From Robiginitomaculum sp. (lineage in GTDB: Bacteria; Pseudomonadota; Alphaproteobacteria; Caulobacterales; Maricaulaceae): 34,751 nucleotides of DNA. Both the position numbers and the translations under genes were made by a program. Of the stretch, positions 23,914 to 32,645 are shown piece by piece. The stretch spans positions 1 through 34,751 of the forward strand of contig WFTT01000008.1 of NCBI GenBank assembly GCA_015485335.1. The letters are read 5' to 3'. Numbering within the stretch: the first letter of the stretch is position 1; each line of letters opens with the position of its first letter. Below the pieces are notes generated by a model. It was not told where the DNA came from. It saw only the letters and a program-made list of their open reading frames with translations, and searched no databases.

Positions 23914-24897
23914 TTATGTCAGTTTGCCCCAAAGGCGCAGGCGGCTGACCCCGCCATCGGGAATGATGTTCAACCGCACATGGCTGACCGGGCCGATCGC
24001 CGCCAAGGTATCGGTAAACTCATGCACACTATCGGCGGAGAGTTTTTGCTCCGGCAATAAAACCGGCCAGCTTTCGGCCTCAGCCAGAATCTCCACATCG
24101 GTTTTCCCGGTGATCAGGGCGGCTTGTAAAAACGCCCGGTCCGGGTAATTACCCTTGAAAAATGCGGTGTCGATCACCGCCTTTTCAATCACGCCGGGAT
24201 GGGCCAGGGCAATTACCGCCCAGTCATGGCCAGGCTCGCGCCGCCGCCGGGTTTCCCAGCCATCGCCCATATTGATGCCTTTGCCAGGCGCCAGCATATT
24301 TTCCGGCGTACCAAAGTGCTGATCATTACAACCGATCGGCCGCGCGCCCTCTTCCAGTGCCGCCAGATTGATCAATGCATCGCCTGAAACCTTGGACCAA
24401 TCCTTGTGAATGGTGCCATAAACGCGCAGGCGCGCCACCCCGCCATCGGGATAGATATGCAAGCGCACATGGGTAAAGGCCTCGGCGGCGCCCACCGTCA
24501 CATAATGTTGCGAATTGCCGTTTAACGCCATTTTGGGCACCAGTTCGCACCAGCCCTCCTCGCCCGGAATTTCCGCATCCGAGATACAGGCCTCCAGCGA
24601 GGCAAAGGGCGGGTAATTGCCAGTAAAATGCGCGGTATCGATTAAAAACCCGCGGATCACCCCCGGCCGACCAAGGCGGATAATGCAATGATCATGGCCG
24701 GGCACGCGCTTGCGCCGGCTTTCCCAGCCATCCATCCATTTGCCGTTATCATCGTATTTGCCTTCGATGAATACTGGCGCTTCGGGGCTGATCAGACGGG
24801 CCTTGTCGGCAAAAAAATCATCCGTGGCATACACGACTTCTGACCCCAGACGCGGCTGGGCCAGGTCTATATTTTCTTTGGCAAAATCGGGGGTCAT
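23914..24897 (-). CDS. alc: Allantoicase
   Basis: Hydrolyses allantoate to ureidoglycolate and urea, in the cytoplasm. The 327-aa protein is an internal duplication of two jelly-roll domains, with the same signature in each: DGWESRRKRVPGHDHCIIRLGRPGVIRG in the first half and DGWETRRRREPGHDWAVIALAHPGVIEK in the second (abridged here by position, about 60-85 and 215-240). Each half also repeats TAHFTGNYP / TAFFKGNYP and a PDGG(V)(A/S)RLR strand. Start at ATG 24897 is preferred because GGAG lies 9 nt upstream; a GTG at 24912 would add five residues. It is separated from uraD by a 119-bp spacer holding a palindromic repeat. Confidence 0.95.
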   Translation of the reverse strand: MTPDFAKENIDLAQPRLGSEVVYATDDFFADKARLISPEAPVFIEGKYDDNGKWMDGWESRRKRVPGHDHCIIRLGRPGVIRGFLIDTAHFTGNYPPFASLEACISDAEIPGEEGWCELVPKMALNGNSQHYVTVGAAEAFTHVRLHIYPDGGVARLRVYGTIHKDWSKVSGDALINLAALEEGARPIGCNDQHFGTPENMLAPGKGINMGDGWETRRRREPGHDWAVIALAHPGVIEKAVIDTAFFKGNYPDRAFLQAALITGKTDVEILAEAESWPVLLPEQKLSADSVHEFTDTLAAIGPVSHVRLNIIPDGGVSRLRLWGKLT

Positions 24898-24914
24898 GTC
24901 GTTTAGCTCCACGT

Positions 24915-24995
24915 TGTCATTGCCCGATTTATTCGGGCAATCCAGTCAATAATGAAAACGGCCTCTGGATTACCCGGACAAGCCGGGTAATGACA
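24915..24995. repeat. Nested inverted-repeat element (REP-like) between uraD and alc
   Basis: Two 31-nt arms, 24915-24945 and 24965-24995, are inverted near-copies of each other separated by 19 nt. Each arm is itself a hairpin: ATTGCCCGA / TCGGGCAAT in the left arm and ATTACCCGG / CCGGGTAAT in the right. The arms share the outer wording TGTCATT...CCAG. The result is a two-hairpin unit inside one larger stem, of the style of dispersed extragenic palindromes. A related sequence (GGATCCCGG...CCGGGATGACAC) occurs at 34723-34751, so this is a dispersed family. The unit sits in the intergenic space of an otherwise tight operon, where it may affect mRNA stability or attenuate alc. Confidence 0.75.
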
Positions 24996-25016
24996 CATGA
25001 GGGGTAAGCCCCGGGA

Positions 25017-25538
25017 TCATGTTTCATCTTCCATGGCGGTCAGGCGCAGGCGGGCGATTTTATTCACCTCGTTCAGGGCCGTTTGCAATTCTTTATCGCG
25101 GCTATTTTGCAGGCGCGCCTCAAACTGGTCCAGAATGTCATGGCGGGTCAGACCCTTGACCGCAACAATAAAGGGAAAGCCGAACGTTTCCTTATAGGCG
25201 GCGTTCAGGCGCTCGAAACGGGAAAATTCATCGGCTGTGCAGGTATCAAGACCCGCGCCCGCCTGTTCATTACGCGAAGACCGGGTCAGATCACCGGCAA
25301 TGGCCGCCTTGCCCGCCAGATCTGGGTGAGCACGCAGCAGTGCCAGCTTGGCATCCATATCGGCCTTTTCCAGCACCCCGGCCATCAGTAAAGACAGCTT
25401 CCGGGCGCTATCTGGCACCTTGCCATCAAGGTTCTGCCAGACCGCCTTGGCGATCCAGGGCGAGTGCTCGTAAACGCTGCCATAGGCATCAACAAAGCCA
25501 TCTTCATCCAACCTAGCCGGATTGGGGTTCAAGCTCAT
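25017..25538 (-). CDS. uraD: OHCU decarboxylase
   Basis: Decarboxylates 2-oxo-4-hydroxy-4-carboxy-5-ureidoimidazoline stereospecifically to (S)-allantoin, after HiuH. The 173-aa protein has the family hallmark HPDLAG with the catalytic His at 71, Glu91 in SRNEQAGAGL with the 20-residue spacing seen in characterised enzymes, and FERLNAAYKETFGFPFIVAVKG (about 107-128). It starts at ATG 25538, with AGGGG upstream. That ATG overlaps the puuE stop as ATGA, so it is co-translated with puuE. It is a separate gene here, not fused to another ureide enzyme. Confidence 0.95.
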   Translation of the reverse strand: MSLNPNPARLDEDGFVDAYGSVYEHSPWIAKAVWQNLDGKVPDSARKLSLLMAGVLEKADMDAKLALLRAHPDLAGKAAIAGDLTRSSRNEQAGAGLDTCTADEFSRFERLNAAYKETFGFPFIVAVKGLTRHDILDQFEARLQNSRDKELQTALNEVNKIARLRLTAMEDET

Positions 25539-26458
25539 GTTCTTGTCCCCTCATAAGGATGGTGCTCATACCAGTGGCGGGCAATGTCCACACGCCGGGC
25601 AAACCATACATCTTCATGGCTTTGCGCATAACGGATAAAGCGTTCCAGCGCCGCCAGACGACCGGGCTTGCCGGCAATGCGGCAATGGGTGCCAATGGAC
25701 ATCATTTTGGGGCGGGTTTCGCCCTCCCGATAAAGCGTGTCGAAGGTGTCTTTCAAGTAAGTATAAAACTGATCCCCGGCGTTAAAGCCTTGCGGCGCAC
25801 AAAAGCGCATATCGTTTACGTCCAGCGTATAGGGTACGATCAAATGCGGCCGCTTCACTTGCGTTGACCAAAACGGCAGATCGTCGGAATAATCATCCGC
25901 GTCATACAAAAAGCCGCCATACTCGGCCACCAGATCGCGGGTATGGGGGCTGGTCCGCCCGGTATACCAGCCCAGCGGGCGCTCGCCGGTCAGACCGGTG
26001 AGGATCTGCATCGCCTCATCCATATGGGCGCGCTCCACCTCCACCGGCACATTTTGGTAGTTGATCCAGCGCAGGCCGTGGCTGGCAATCTCGTGCCCGG
26101 CCCGTAACATGGCCTCGCATACTGCGGGGTTGCGTTGCAAGGCCATGGCCACGGCAAACACCGTCACCGGCACATTCAGGCGTGCATAGAGATTCAGCAA
26201 ACGCCACACCCCGGCGCGAGACCCATACTCATAAAGGCTTTCCATGCTCATATGGCGGGCATTTGGCACCGGCGCAGCGCCAATAATTTCGGACAAAAAA
26301 GTTTCCGCGCCGGCATCGCCGTGCAGTATGGAATTTTCGCCGCCTTCTTCATAATTGAGCACAATTTGAATGGCGATGCGCGCCCCGCCCGGCCAATTTG
26401 CCTTTGGTGGATTTGGGCCATAACCGATAAGGTCGCGCGGATAAGGGCTTTGTGTCAT
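25535..26458 (-). CDS. puuE: Allantoinase PuuE (polysaccharide deacetylase family)
   Basis: Hydrolyses allantoin to allantoate. It belongs to the NodB/polysaccharide-deacetylase fold, unrelated to the metal-dependent amidohydrolase allantoinase AllB. In 307 aa the features are NYEEGGENS (about 34-42), SMESLYEYGSRAGVWR (about 71-86), the GHEIASHGLRWINYQ segment (about 120-134) and GWYTGR. A late IGTHCRIAGKPGRLAAL segment (about 256-272) includes a conserved His. Older databases call such proteins chitooligosaccharide deacetylase or urate catabolism protein; the neighbours settle the role. It is the first gene of the leftward arm and is read from the divergent region shared with hiuH. Confidence 0.93.
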   Translation of the reverse strand: MTQSPYPRDLIGYGPNPPKANWPGGARIAIQIVLNYEEGGENSILHGDAGAETFLSEIIGAAPVPNARHMSMESLYEYGSRAGVWRLLNLYARLNVPVTVFAVAMALQRNPAVCEAMLRAGHEIASHGLRWINYQNVPVEVERAHMDEAMQILTGLTGERPLGWYTGRTSPHTRDLVAEYGGFLYDADDYSDDLPFWSTQVKRPHLIVPYTLDVNDMRFCAPQGFNAGDQFYTYLKDTFDTLYREGETRPKMMSIGTHCRIAGKPGRLAALERFIRYAQSHEDVWFARRVDIARHWYEHHPYEGTRT

Positions 26459-26583
26459 TTTAGAGTCTCTTGGGCCAAAGGGCTGAAAACAAACTTGTCT
26501 TTTTGGTCAATTTGGCAACACTACGGGGTTACCGATTTTACACGGCCCTGACAATGCCGTGCCTCTGTACCTTGGGAGAAAAA
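26459..26583. promoter_or_regulatory. Divergent control region of the purine island
   Basis: This 125-bp gap separates the two oppositely transcribed arms and must hold both promoters. It contains related TTGG/CCAA words: TTGGGCCAA at 26470-26478, then TTGGTCAATTTGGCAA at 26503-26518, an imperfect palindrome centred on AATT. These may be operator sites for a transcription factor encoded elsewhere. For the rightward arm, TTGGCA-N17-ATTTTA (from 26513) is a weak promoter candidate, and GGGAG precedes the hiuH ATG by 5 nt. I see no sigma-54 motif and no purine riboswitch. Confidence 0.5.
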
Positions 26584-26928
26584 ATGGCTGGACTGACCAC
26601 GCATGTATTGGATACCGCCAATGGCTGTCCAGCGGCCGGGATGCGCCTGCGCCTGTATTTTGAGGGCGGCCAGCTTCTGCTTGAGACCACCACCAATGGT
26701 GACGGGCGGTGCGACGCGCCACTGATTGCGCCCGAAGACATGCGCCCCGGCCTGTACCGTCTGGAATTTGGTGTGGCTGATTATTACCGCGACCGGGGTG
26801 TGGATCTGCCCGAACCGGCGTTTTTGGGCGTGGTTGCGATCGAATTTGGGTTGGCGGAAATGGCCGCTCATTATCATGTGCCGCTGCTGGTTTCTCCCTT
26901 TGGTTATTCCACATACCGGGGTAGCTGA
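26584..26928 (+). CDS. hiuH: 5-hydroxyisourate hydrolase
   Basis: Opens the ring of 5-hydroxyisourate, the unstable product of urate oxidation, to give OHCU. It is a transthyretin-fold homotetramer. The 114-aa product begins MAGLTTHVLDTANGCPAAG with a catalytic His at 7. It has a second His pair in AAHYHVPLL (about 95-98) and ends in the diagnostic tetrapeptide YRGS. Start at 26584 because of GGGAG 5 nt upstream and normal family length; the open frame goes back to 26470. No signal peptide, so it is cytoplasmic. Its stop overlaps the xdhA start (TGATG). Confidence 0.96.
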   Translation: MAGLTTHVLDTANGCPAAGMRLRLYFEGGQLLLETTTNGDGRCDAPLIAPEDMRPGLYRLEFGVADYYRDRGVDLPEPAFLGVVAIEFGLAEMAAHYHVPLLVSPFGYSTYRGS

Positions 26929-28361
26929 TGCGCGATACCATTTGCTTTACCTTGAACGGCAAAACCGTTGAGGTTCAAAACCCCGACCCTACCCTGACCT
27001 TGCTTAACTGGCTGCGGCAGACACGCACTTTGACCGGCACTAAGGAAGGTTGCGCCGAGGGCGATTGCGGGGCCTGTACGGTGGTCATTGGCGATCCCGA
27101 TGCGACACAGACATGGCGGGCGATGAACGCCTGTATCGCCTTTTTACCCACGCTGGATGGCAAGACCGTCATAACGATTGAGGGATTGGCCAAGGATGGT
27201 GCACTACACCCGGTACAGCGCGCGCTGGTCGAGCATCACGGATCGCAATGCGGGTTTTGCACGCCGGGTTTTGTGATGAGCCTTTATGCCCATTACCGCA
27301 ATGACGGCGCGGTGGACGAAGAAACGCTGAACGACGTTCTGGCGGGCAATCTGTGCCGCTGTACCGGCTATGCCCCGATCATTCGGGCGGCCAAGGCGAT
27401 GTATGATTATCCCAAGATTGATGAGATTGCGCTGGCCCCGTCCGCAAAAGAGGACACCCTGGCGCTGTCCAAGACAGATCCTCTGACGGGTACGCTGAAA
27501 AAGTATTTCGCACCGCAGACGCCGGATGAACTGGCCGCGCTTTATGCCGATCATCCAGAGGCCACCATTTTGGCCGGAGGCACCGATGTGGGTCTGTGGG
27601 TGACCAAGAAACACGCCGTTCTTGAGACAGTGATCGATATTGGCCGGGTAGCGGGCTTTGCCGGGATTTTAAAGACTGAAGAGGGCCTGAGTATCGGGGC
27701 CGGGGTCCGCTATGCCGCCGCCCATGCCGCATTTGGTGATCTGCACCCTTCCTTGGGCGAGATGATGCGCCGCATCGGCTCCACCCAAATCAGAAATGCC
27801 GGCACCATTGGTGGCAATATTGCCAATGGCTCACCTATTGGCGACATGCCGCCACCACTGATTGCCCTTGGGGCGGAACTGGTTTTGCGACAAGGCGAAA
27901 CCCGCAGGCGCATGGCGCTGGAAGATTTCTTCATCGCCTATGGTCAGCAGGATCGCGCACCCGGCGAGTTCGTTGAAAGCCTCTTTGTGCCCGCAATGGA
28001 CCCAGCCGCGCGCTTTGCGGTTTATAAGGTTTCCAAGCGTTTTGATCAGGACATTTCCGCCCTGTGCGGGGCATTTTTTGTGCGTATGCAAGATGAAAAC
28101 GTAACCGAGGCACGCTTTGCCTTTGGCGGTATGGCGGCCACGCCTGCTCGTGCCAAAACCGCCGAAGCGGCCCTGATGGGCAAAGTGTGGAATGAGACCA
28201 ATTTGCGGGCCGCCATGGCCGCTCTGGCGCAGGATTTCACCCCCTTAAGCGATATGCGCGCCAGCGCCGATTATCGTCTGCAAGCAGCCCAAAACCTCAT
28301 GTGGAAATTCTATCTTGGCGAGGACGCCCCCTATCTGGCAAGAAAGGTGCATCATGGCTAA
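26928..28361 (+). CDS. xdhA: Xanthine dehydrogenase, FeS/FAD subunit
   Basis: Small subunit of molybdenum xanthine dehydrogenase, carrying electrons from the Moco subunit to NAD+. In 477 aa, Cys42, 47, 50 and 69 bind the plant-type [2Fe-2S] cluster (GCAEGDCGAC...NAC). Cys108, 111, 143 and 145 (CGFC...CRC) bind the second cluster. The FAD-binding domain begins near 185 with ILAGGTDVGLWVTKK at about 205-219 and continues with IGSTQIRNAGTIGGNIANGSPIGD. The domain order matches bacterial XdhA, in which FeS and FAD modules are fused. It overlaps xdhB by 8 bp. Confidence 0.96.
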   Translation: MRDTICFTLNGKTVEVQNPDPTLTLLNWLRQTRTLTGTKEGCAEGDCGACTVVIGDPDATQTWRAMNACIAFLPTLDGKTVITIEGLAKDGALHPVQRALVEHHGSQCGFCTPGFVMSLYAHYRNDGAVDEETLNDVLAGNLCRCTGYAPIIRAAKAMYDYPKIDEIALAPSAKEDTLALSKTDPLTGTLKKYFAPQTPDELAALYADHPEATILAGGTDVGLWVTKKHAVLETVIDIGRVAGFAGILKTEEGLSIGAGVRYAAAHAAFGDLHPSLGEMMRRIGSTQIRNAGTIGGNIANGSPIGDMPPPLIALGAELVLRQGETRRRMALEDFFIAYGQQDRAPGEFVESLFVPAMDPAARFAVYKVSKRFDQDISALCGAFFVRMQDENVTEARFAFGGMAATPARAKTAEAALMGKVWNETNLRAAMAALAQDFTPLSDMRASADYRLQAAQNLMWKFYLGEDAPYLARKVHHG

Positions 28362-30645
28362 ATTTCAAAGCGTCCCCCATGACAGCGCCCACAAACACGT
28401 TACCGGCGAGGCGATCTATGTCGATGATCTGCCGTGCCCGCCGGGGCTGTTGCACATGCAACCGGGTCTTTCCACCCGCGCCCATGCCAAGATCACAAAG
28501 CTGGACCTTAGCGCCGTGCGTGCCGCGCCGGGGGTGGTCTGCGTCCTTACCGCCAAAGACATTCCCGGCACCAATGATGTCAGTCCCACCGGCACCGGTG
28601 ATGATCCCATCTTTGCGGTAGATGAGGTGGTCTATGCCGGGCAGGCGATCTTTGCTGTCGCTGCCACCAGCCTGGCCGCTGCGCGTCATGCCGCCGCCCT
28701 GGCCATCATCGAATATGAAGATCTGCCGGCCATTTTAACCCTGAAAGAGGCCCGCGCCGCCAAAACGGATCTGGAGCCAGAACAGCTGATGTTTATGGGC
28801 TCGACCGAAGATGCCGTGCGCTTTGCCCAACATACGCTTAGCGGGCATTTACGCGTCGGCGGACAGGACCATTTTTATCTGGAAAGTCAGGGGGCGCAGT
28901 GCATTCCCGGCGAGGATGGGGATTTGATCCTCACCTCATCAACCCAGCATCCCAGTGAAGTGCAACACCTGATCGCGCATATGCTGAACAGGCACAGCCA
29001 TGATGTGCGCGTTCAGTTGCGGCGCATGGGCGGCGGCTTTGGTGGCAAGGAAACCCAGGCCGCCTTGATTGCCGCCATGACCGCGCTGGCCAGCCATAAG
29101 ACCGGGCGTCCGGCGCGTCTGGTGCTGGACCGCGATGATGACATGGTGATGACCGGCAAGCGTCATGATTTTGAAATTGACTATAAAGTTGGCTTTGATG
29201 ATCGCGGCCAAATCAGCGGTATTTTCCTCGATCTGGCTTCGCGCTGTGGCTGTTCAATGGACCTCTCGGCGGCGATCAATGATCGCGCCATGTTTCATGC
29301 AGACAATGCCTATTTTCTGAATAATGCCGACATTACCTCGCGGCGTTTTCGCACCAACACCGTCTCCAACACCGCCTTTCGCGGCTTTGGCGGCCCCCAA
29401 GGCATGATCGCCATAGAGCGGGTGATGGATGCCATTGCCCTGCATTTGGGCAAAGACCCTTTGGAGGTGCGAAAGGTCAATCTTTACAATAAAATGGGCC
29501 GGGATTTCACCCCCTATGGCCAGCGGGTGATGGATAATGTCGCGCCGCAAATTATTGAAGATTTAGAGACCCGCGCCGATTATGCGGCCCGCCGTGCGGC
29601 GGTGCGCGCCTTTAATGACAGCCACCAATATGTGCGCCGGGGCATTGCCTTAACGCCGGTAAAATTTGGCATTTCCTTTACCACCACCTTTCTTAATCAG
29701 GCGGGCGCGTTGGTACACGTCTATGCCGATGGTAGTGTGCATCTGAACCATGGCGGCACGGAAATGGGTCAGGGCCTGAACACCAAAATTGCCCAAATTG
29801 TCGCCGAAGAATTTCAGATAGATTTTGCCAAGGTCAAGATCACCGCCACCGATACCGACAAGGTGCCCAACACCTCGGCCACTGCTGCGTCTTCCGGTAC
29901 GGACCTGAACGGCATGGCGGCCCAGCGGGCGGCGCAAACCATCAAGGCCCGCTTGGCGGTCTTTGCCGCCAGCGAAGCCGGGTGCACCTCTGCGGAGGTT
30001 GTTTTTGAAAACGGCCATGTGCGCGCCGGGACCAAGAACTGGACGTTTGCCGAGCTGGTCAATGCCGCCTATATGGCCCGCATTTCGCTGTCCTCTACCG
30101 GGTTTTACGCCACACCAGACATTCATTATGACCGCGAAAAACATACCGGAAAGCCGTTTTATTATTATGCCTATGGCGCGGCGATCAGCGAAGTTGAAGT
30201 GGATTTACTGACCGGCGAAAGCCGGATTTTGCGCGTTGATATTGTCCATGATGTGGGCAAATCCATCAATCCGGCGCTGGATATTGGCCAGATCGAGGGC
30301 GGCTTTGTACAGGGCGCGGGCTGGCTAACTTCCGAAGAACTGGTGTTTGATGATCAGGGCATTTTGCGCACCCATGCGCCCTCGACCTATAAAATCCCAG
30401 CCTGTTCGGACCGCCCGCCCGTGTTCAATGTCGCGCTTTATGAAAATGGCGAAAACACAAAAGACACCATCCATAAATCCAAGGCCGTGGGCGAGCCGCC
30501 TTTCATGCTAGCCATTTCTGTCTTTAGCGCCATCACCGATGCGGTGGCCAGTGTGGGCAATTACAAGACCCTGCCTGATCTGCACGCCCCGGCCACACCC
30601 GAAGCGATTTTACGCGCGGTTACGGCCCTGCAAGAGGGGACCTAA
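28354..30645 (+). CDS. xdhB: Xanthine dehydrogenase, molybdopterin-binding subunit
   Basis: Catalytic subunit that hydroxylates hypoxanthine and xanthine to urate at the molybdenum cofactor. The 763-aa product shows GGGFGGKETQAAL (Moco contact, about 227-239), the substrate-site region AFRGFGGPQGM with the conserved Arg, GTEMGQGLNTK, and the catalytic base Glu714 in KAVGEPPFM. The start at 28354 (MAKFQSVPHDSAHKHVTGEA) follows AAAGGTG and gives the usual N-terminus; an in-frame ATG-like start at 28315 lies within xdhA coding. Arg and Glu placement favours xanthine dehydrogenase over aldehyde oxidase. Maturation probably needs XdhC, encoded next. Confidence 0.96.
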   Translation: MAKFQSVPHDSAHKHVTGEAIYVDDLPCPPGLLHMQPGLSTRAHAKITKLDLSAVRAAPGVVCVLTAKDIPGTNDVSPTGTGDDPIFAVDEVVYAGQAIFAVAATSLAAARHAAALAIIEYEDLPAILTLKEARAAKTDLEPEQLMFMGSTEDAVRFAQHTLSGHLRVGGQDHFYLESQGAQCIPGEDGDLILTSSTQHPSEVQHLIAHMLNRHSHDVRVQLRRMGGGFGGKETQAALIAAMTALASHKTGRPARLVLDRDDDMVMTGKRHDFEIDYKVGFDDRGQISGIFLDLASRCGCSMDLSAAINDRAMFHADNAYFLNNADITSRRFRTNTVSNTAFRGFGGPQGMIAIERVMDAIALHLGKDPLEVRKVNLYNKMGRDFTPYGQRVMDNVAPQIIEDLETRADYAARRAAVRAFNDSHQYVRRGIALTPVKFGISFTTTFLNQAGALVHVYADGSVHLNHGGTEMGQGLNTKIAQIVAEEFQIDFAKVKITATDTDKVPNTSATAASSGTDLNGMAAQRAAQTIKARLAVFAASEAGCTSAEVVFENGHVRAGTKNWTFAELVNAAYMARISLSSTGFYATPDIHYDREKHTGKPFYYYAYGAAISEVEVDLLTGESRILRVDIVHDVGKSINPALDIGQIEGGFVQGAGWLTSEELVFDDQGILRTHAPSTYKIPACSDRPPVFNVALYENGENTKDTIHKSKAVGEPPFMLAISVFSAITDAVASVGNYKTLPDLHAPATPEAILRAVTALQEGT

Positions 30646-30647
30646 AA

Positions 30648-31454
30648 ATGAGTGCCTGGCACGAAAATGCTTTGCGCGAGCTTAGCCAGAAAACCGGCGC
30701 GGTTCTGGTCAGTCTGGCCGATGTCAAAGGCTCGGCCCCGCGGGGGACCGGCACGCAAATGCTGGTCACCGCCACCCGCCAATATGGCACCATTGGCGGT
30801 GGCGCGCTGGAATTTGGGGCCGCCGCCCGGGCCAGAGAAATTTTACAAAATGGCCCACAAATCTTGCGCGAAACCATGATCCTCGGCCCAGACCTGGGCC
30901 AGTGTTGCGGCGGTCAGGTGGCCCTGAAATATGAGCGCTTTAGCGGATCGCCAGACGCCATTCGGGCACGCCTTATCGAGAATGCCGCCCCGCCCGCCCC
31001 GCTTTTTCTTTTTGGTGCGGGCCATGTGGGCACCGCTTTGGTGCGGGTTCTAGCGGGCCTGCCCTTTGCCATTTCCTGGGTTGATCAACGCCCGGAAAGC
31101 TTTGCGCACAAGATCCGCGATGGGGTAAAAACCCTGCGCCTTGATACGCCCGTACACGCCATTAGAGACACCCCCAAGGATGCGATTTTCCTCGTCCTGA
31201 CCCATGATCACGATTTGGATTATCAACTGGTACGCGCGATTTTGCGGCGCGGCGATTTTTCTTTTTGCGGACTGATTGGCTCGAAAACCAAGCGGGCGCG
31301 TTTTACCCATCGCCTTCAAAAAGAAGGCATTGCGCCAGACAGGCTGGACCGCCTGACCTGCCCCATTGGCATGGATGGCATTCCCGGCAAGGCCCCCGAA
31401 GCCATCGCCATTGCGGTGGCGGCGCAATTGCTGACCCTGATTGAAACGGACTAG
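30648..31454 (+). CDS. xdhC: Xanthine dehydrogenase accessory protein XdhC
   Basis: Binds and protects the molybdenum cofactor and delivers its sulfurated form to XdhB; not part of the mature enzyme. The 268-aa protein has the N-terminal XdhC/CoxI domain (LADVKGSAPRGTGTQMLV at about 24-41 and GGALEFGAA). A C-terminal Rossmann-like domain opens with LFGAGHVGTALVRVLAGLP (about 122-140) and includes VLTHDHDLDYQLV and FCGLIGSKTKRARF. It begins 2 bp after the xdhB stop and ends 3 bp before puuD. Confidence 0.94.
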   Translation: MSAWHENALRELSQKTGAVLVSLADVKGSAPRGTGTQMLVTATRQYGTIGGGALEFGAAARAREILQNGPQILRETMILGPDLGQCCGGQVALKYERFSGSPDAIRARLIENAAPPAPLFLFGAGHVGTALVRVLAGLPFAISWVDQRPESFAHKIRDGVKTLRLDTPVHAIRDTPKDAIFLVLTHDHDLDYQLVRAILRRGDFSFCGLIGSKTKRARFTHRLQKEGIAPDRLDRLTCPIGMDGIPGKAPEAIAIAVAAQLLTLIETD

Positions 31455-31457
31455 ATT

Positions 31458-32645
31458 ATGGACCTCGACATCACCCCCTGGCTGAATATGGCGATCCGTT
31501 GGCTGCACGTCATTGCGGGCATTGCCTGGATTGGTTCCAGCTTTTATTTCATCTGGCTGGACAACTCTTTGCGCCCTGAAAAGGACGAAAAGGACAAGGG
31601 CGTTTTTGGCGCGCTCTGGGCGGTGCATGGCGGCGGGTTTTACCACAAGAAAAAATATCTGGTGGCACCAGATCACATGCCCGATGATTTGCACTGGTTC
31701 AAATGGGAGGCCTATACCACATGGCTTTCCGGCTTCGCGCTCCTTGCATTGATGTATTACTGGTCCGCCGATCTGTATCTGGTTGATCGCTCTAAATTGG
31801 ACATGACCAATCTTCAGGCCACGGGCCTTGGCCTGCTGGTACTGGCCGCCGGGTGGCTGATTTATGATGGCCTGTGCAAATCGCCTTTGCGTAAAAACAA
31901 TGCCTTGCTGGGTACGGTGTGGTTTTTTGTGCTCCTTGGCTTTGCCTATGGGTTGAACCTGGTGTTTTCCGGGCGCGGTGCGGTGATGCATATGGGCACC
32001 ATTGTGGGCACCGCCATGGCGGCCAATGTGTTCTTCATCATCATTCCCAACCAGCGCAAAGTGGTCGCCTCTATGTTGGCCGGTCAAGCGCCGGATCCAA
32101 AACTGGGTCAGGCCGCCAAACAACGCAGTTTACATAATAATTACATGACCTTGCCGGTGGTGCTGATTATGTTCAGCAACCATTATCCGCTGCTGTTTGG
32201 CAATCCATATAACTGGGCCTTGCTGGCCGGTTTTGCCATTTGCGGCATGTTGATCCGCCACTTTTTCAACCGTCGCCACAAGAACGATGTGCATTATGGC
32301 TATCTGGTGGCCGGGGCCGCGGTTTTCATTGCGACCATGGTGTTTGCCGCCGCCAGCCAGAACGGCTTTGCCAAGCCGCAGGACACCGGCGCGGTGACCT
32401 ATACCCAGGTCAAGGCCCTGATGGATACCCATTGCACCATGTGCCATGCCACAAGCCCTACCTATGATGGTTTTGATGCCCCACCGGCGGGCCTCATCCT
32501 CACCGACAAGGCCGCCATTACTGCCGCCGCAGGGCGTATTTATGACCAGGTGGTGGTCGCCAAAATAATGCCGCTTGGCAATGAAACCGGCATGACGGAC
32601 GAGGAACGCGCCATGATCGGTAAATGGGCGCAATCGATAAAATGA
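31458..32645 (+). CDS. puuD: Membrane urate oxidase PuuD with C-terminal cytochrome c domain
   Basis: Oxidises urate to 5-hydroxyisourate, passing electrons to its own heme and on to the respiratory chain, so no hydrogen peroxide is formed, unlike soluble uricase. The 395-aa protein has about eight hydrophobic helices in residues 1-300, beginning WLNMAIRWLHVIAGIAWIGSSFYFIW, with conserved His residues. It then has a c-type cytochrome domain with CTMCH at 326-330 and a later methionine-bearing KIMPLGN that probably supplies the axial ligand. The heme domain should face the periplasm. Annotated in older records as DUF989 or COG3748. Its stop overlaps allA as ATGA. Confidence 0.92.
   Translation: MDLDITPWLNMAIRWLHVIAGIAWIGSSFYFIWLDNSLRPEKDEKDKGVFGALWAVHGGGFYHKKKYLVAPDHMPDDLHWFKWEAYTTWLSGFALLALMYYWSADLYLVDRSKLDMTNLQATGLGLLVLAAGWLIYDGLCKSPLRKNNALLGTVWFFVLLGFAYGLNLVFSGRGAVMHMGTIVGTAMAANVFFIIIPNQRKVVASMLAGQAPDPKLGQAAKQRSLHNNYMTLPVVLIMFSNHYPLLFGNPYNWALLAGFAICGMLIRHFFNRRHKNDVHYGYLVAGAAVFIATMVFAAASQNGFAKPQDTGAVTYTQVKALMDTHCTMCHATSPTYDGFDAPPAGLILTDKAAITAAAGRIYDQVVVAKIMPLGNETGMTDEERAMIGKWAQSIK

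Noticed and set aside
23903-23930. Hairpin GGGGCA/TGCCCC across the alc stop
   Set aside because: Short stem overlapping the stop codon with no T-run; treated as chance.
31050-32123. 357-codon open frame opposite xdhC and puuD
   Set aside because: Antisense shadow spanning two well-identified genes, no domain or start signal.
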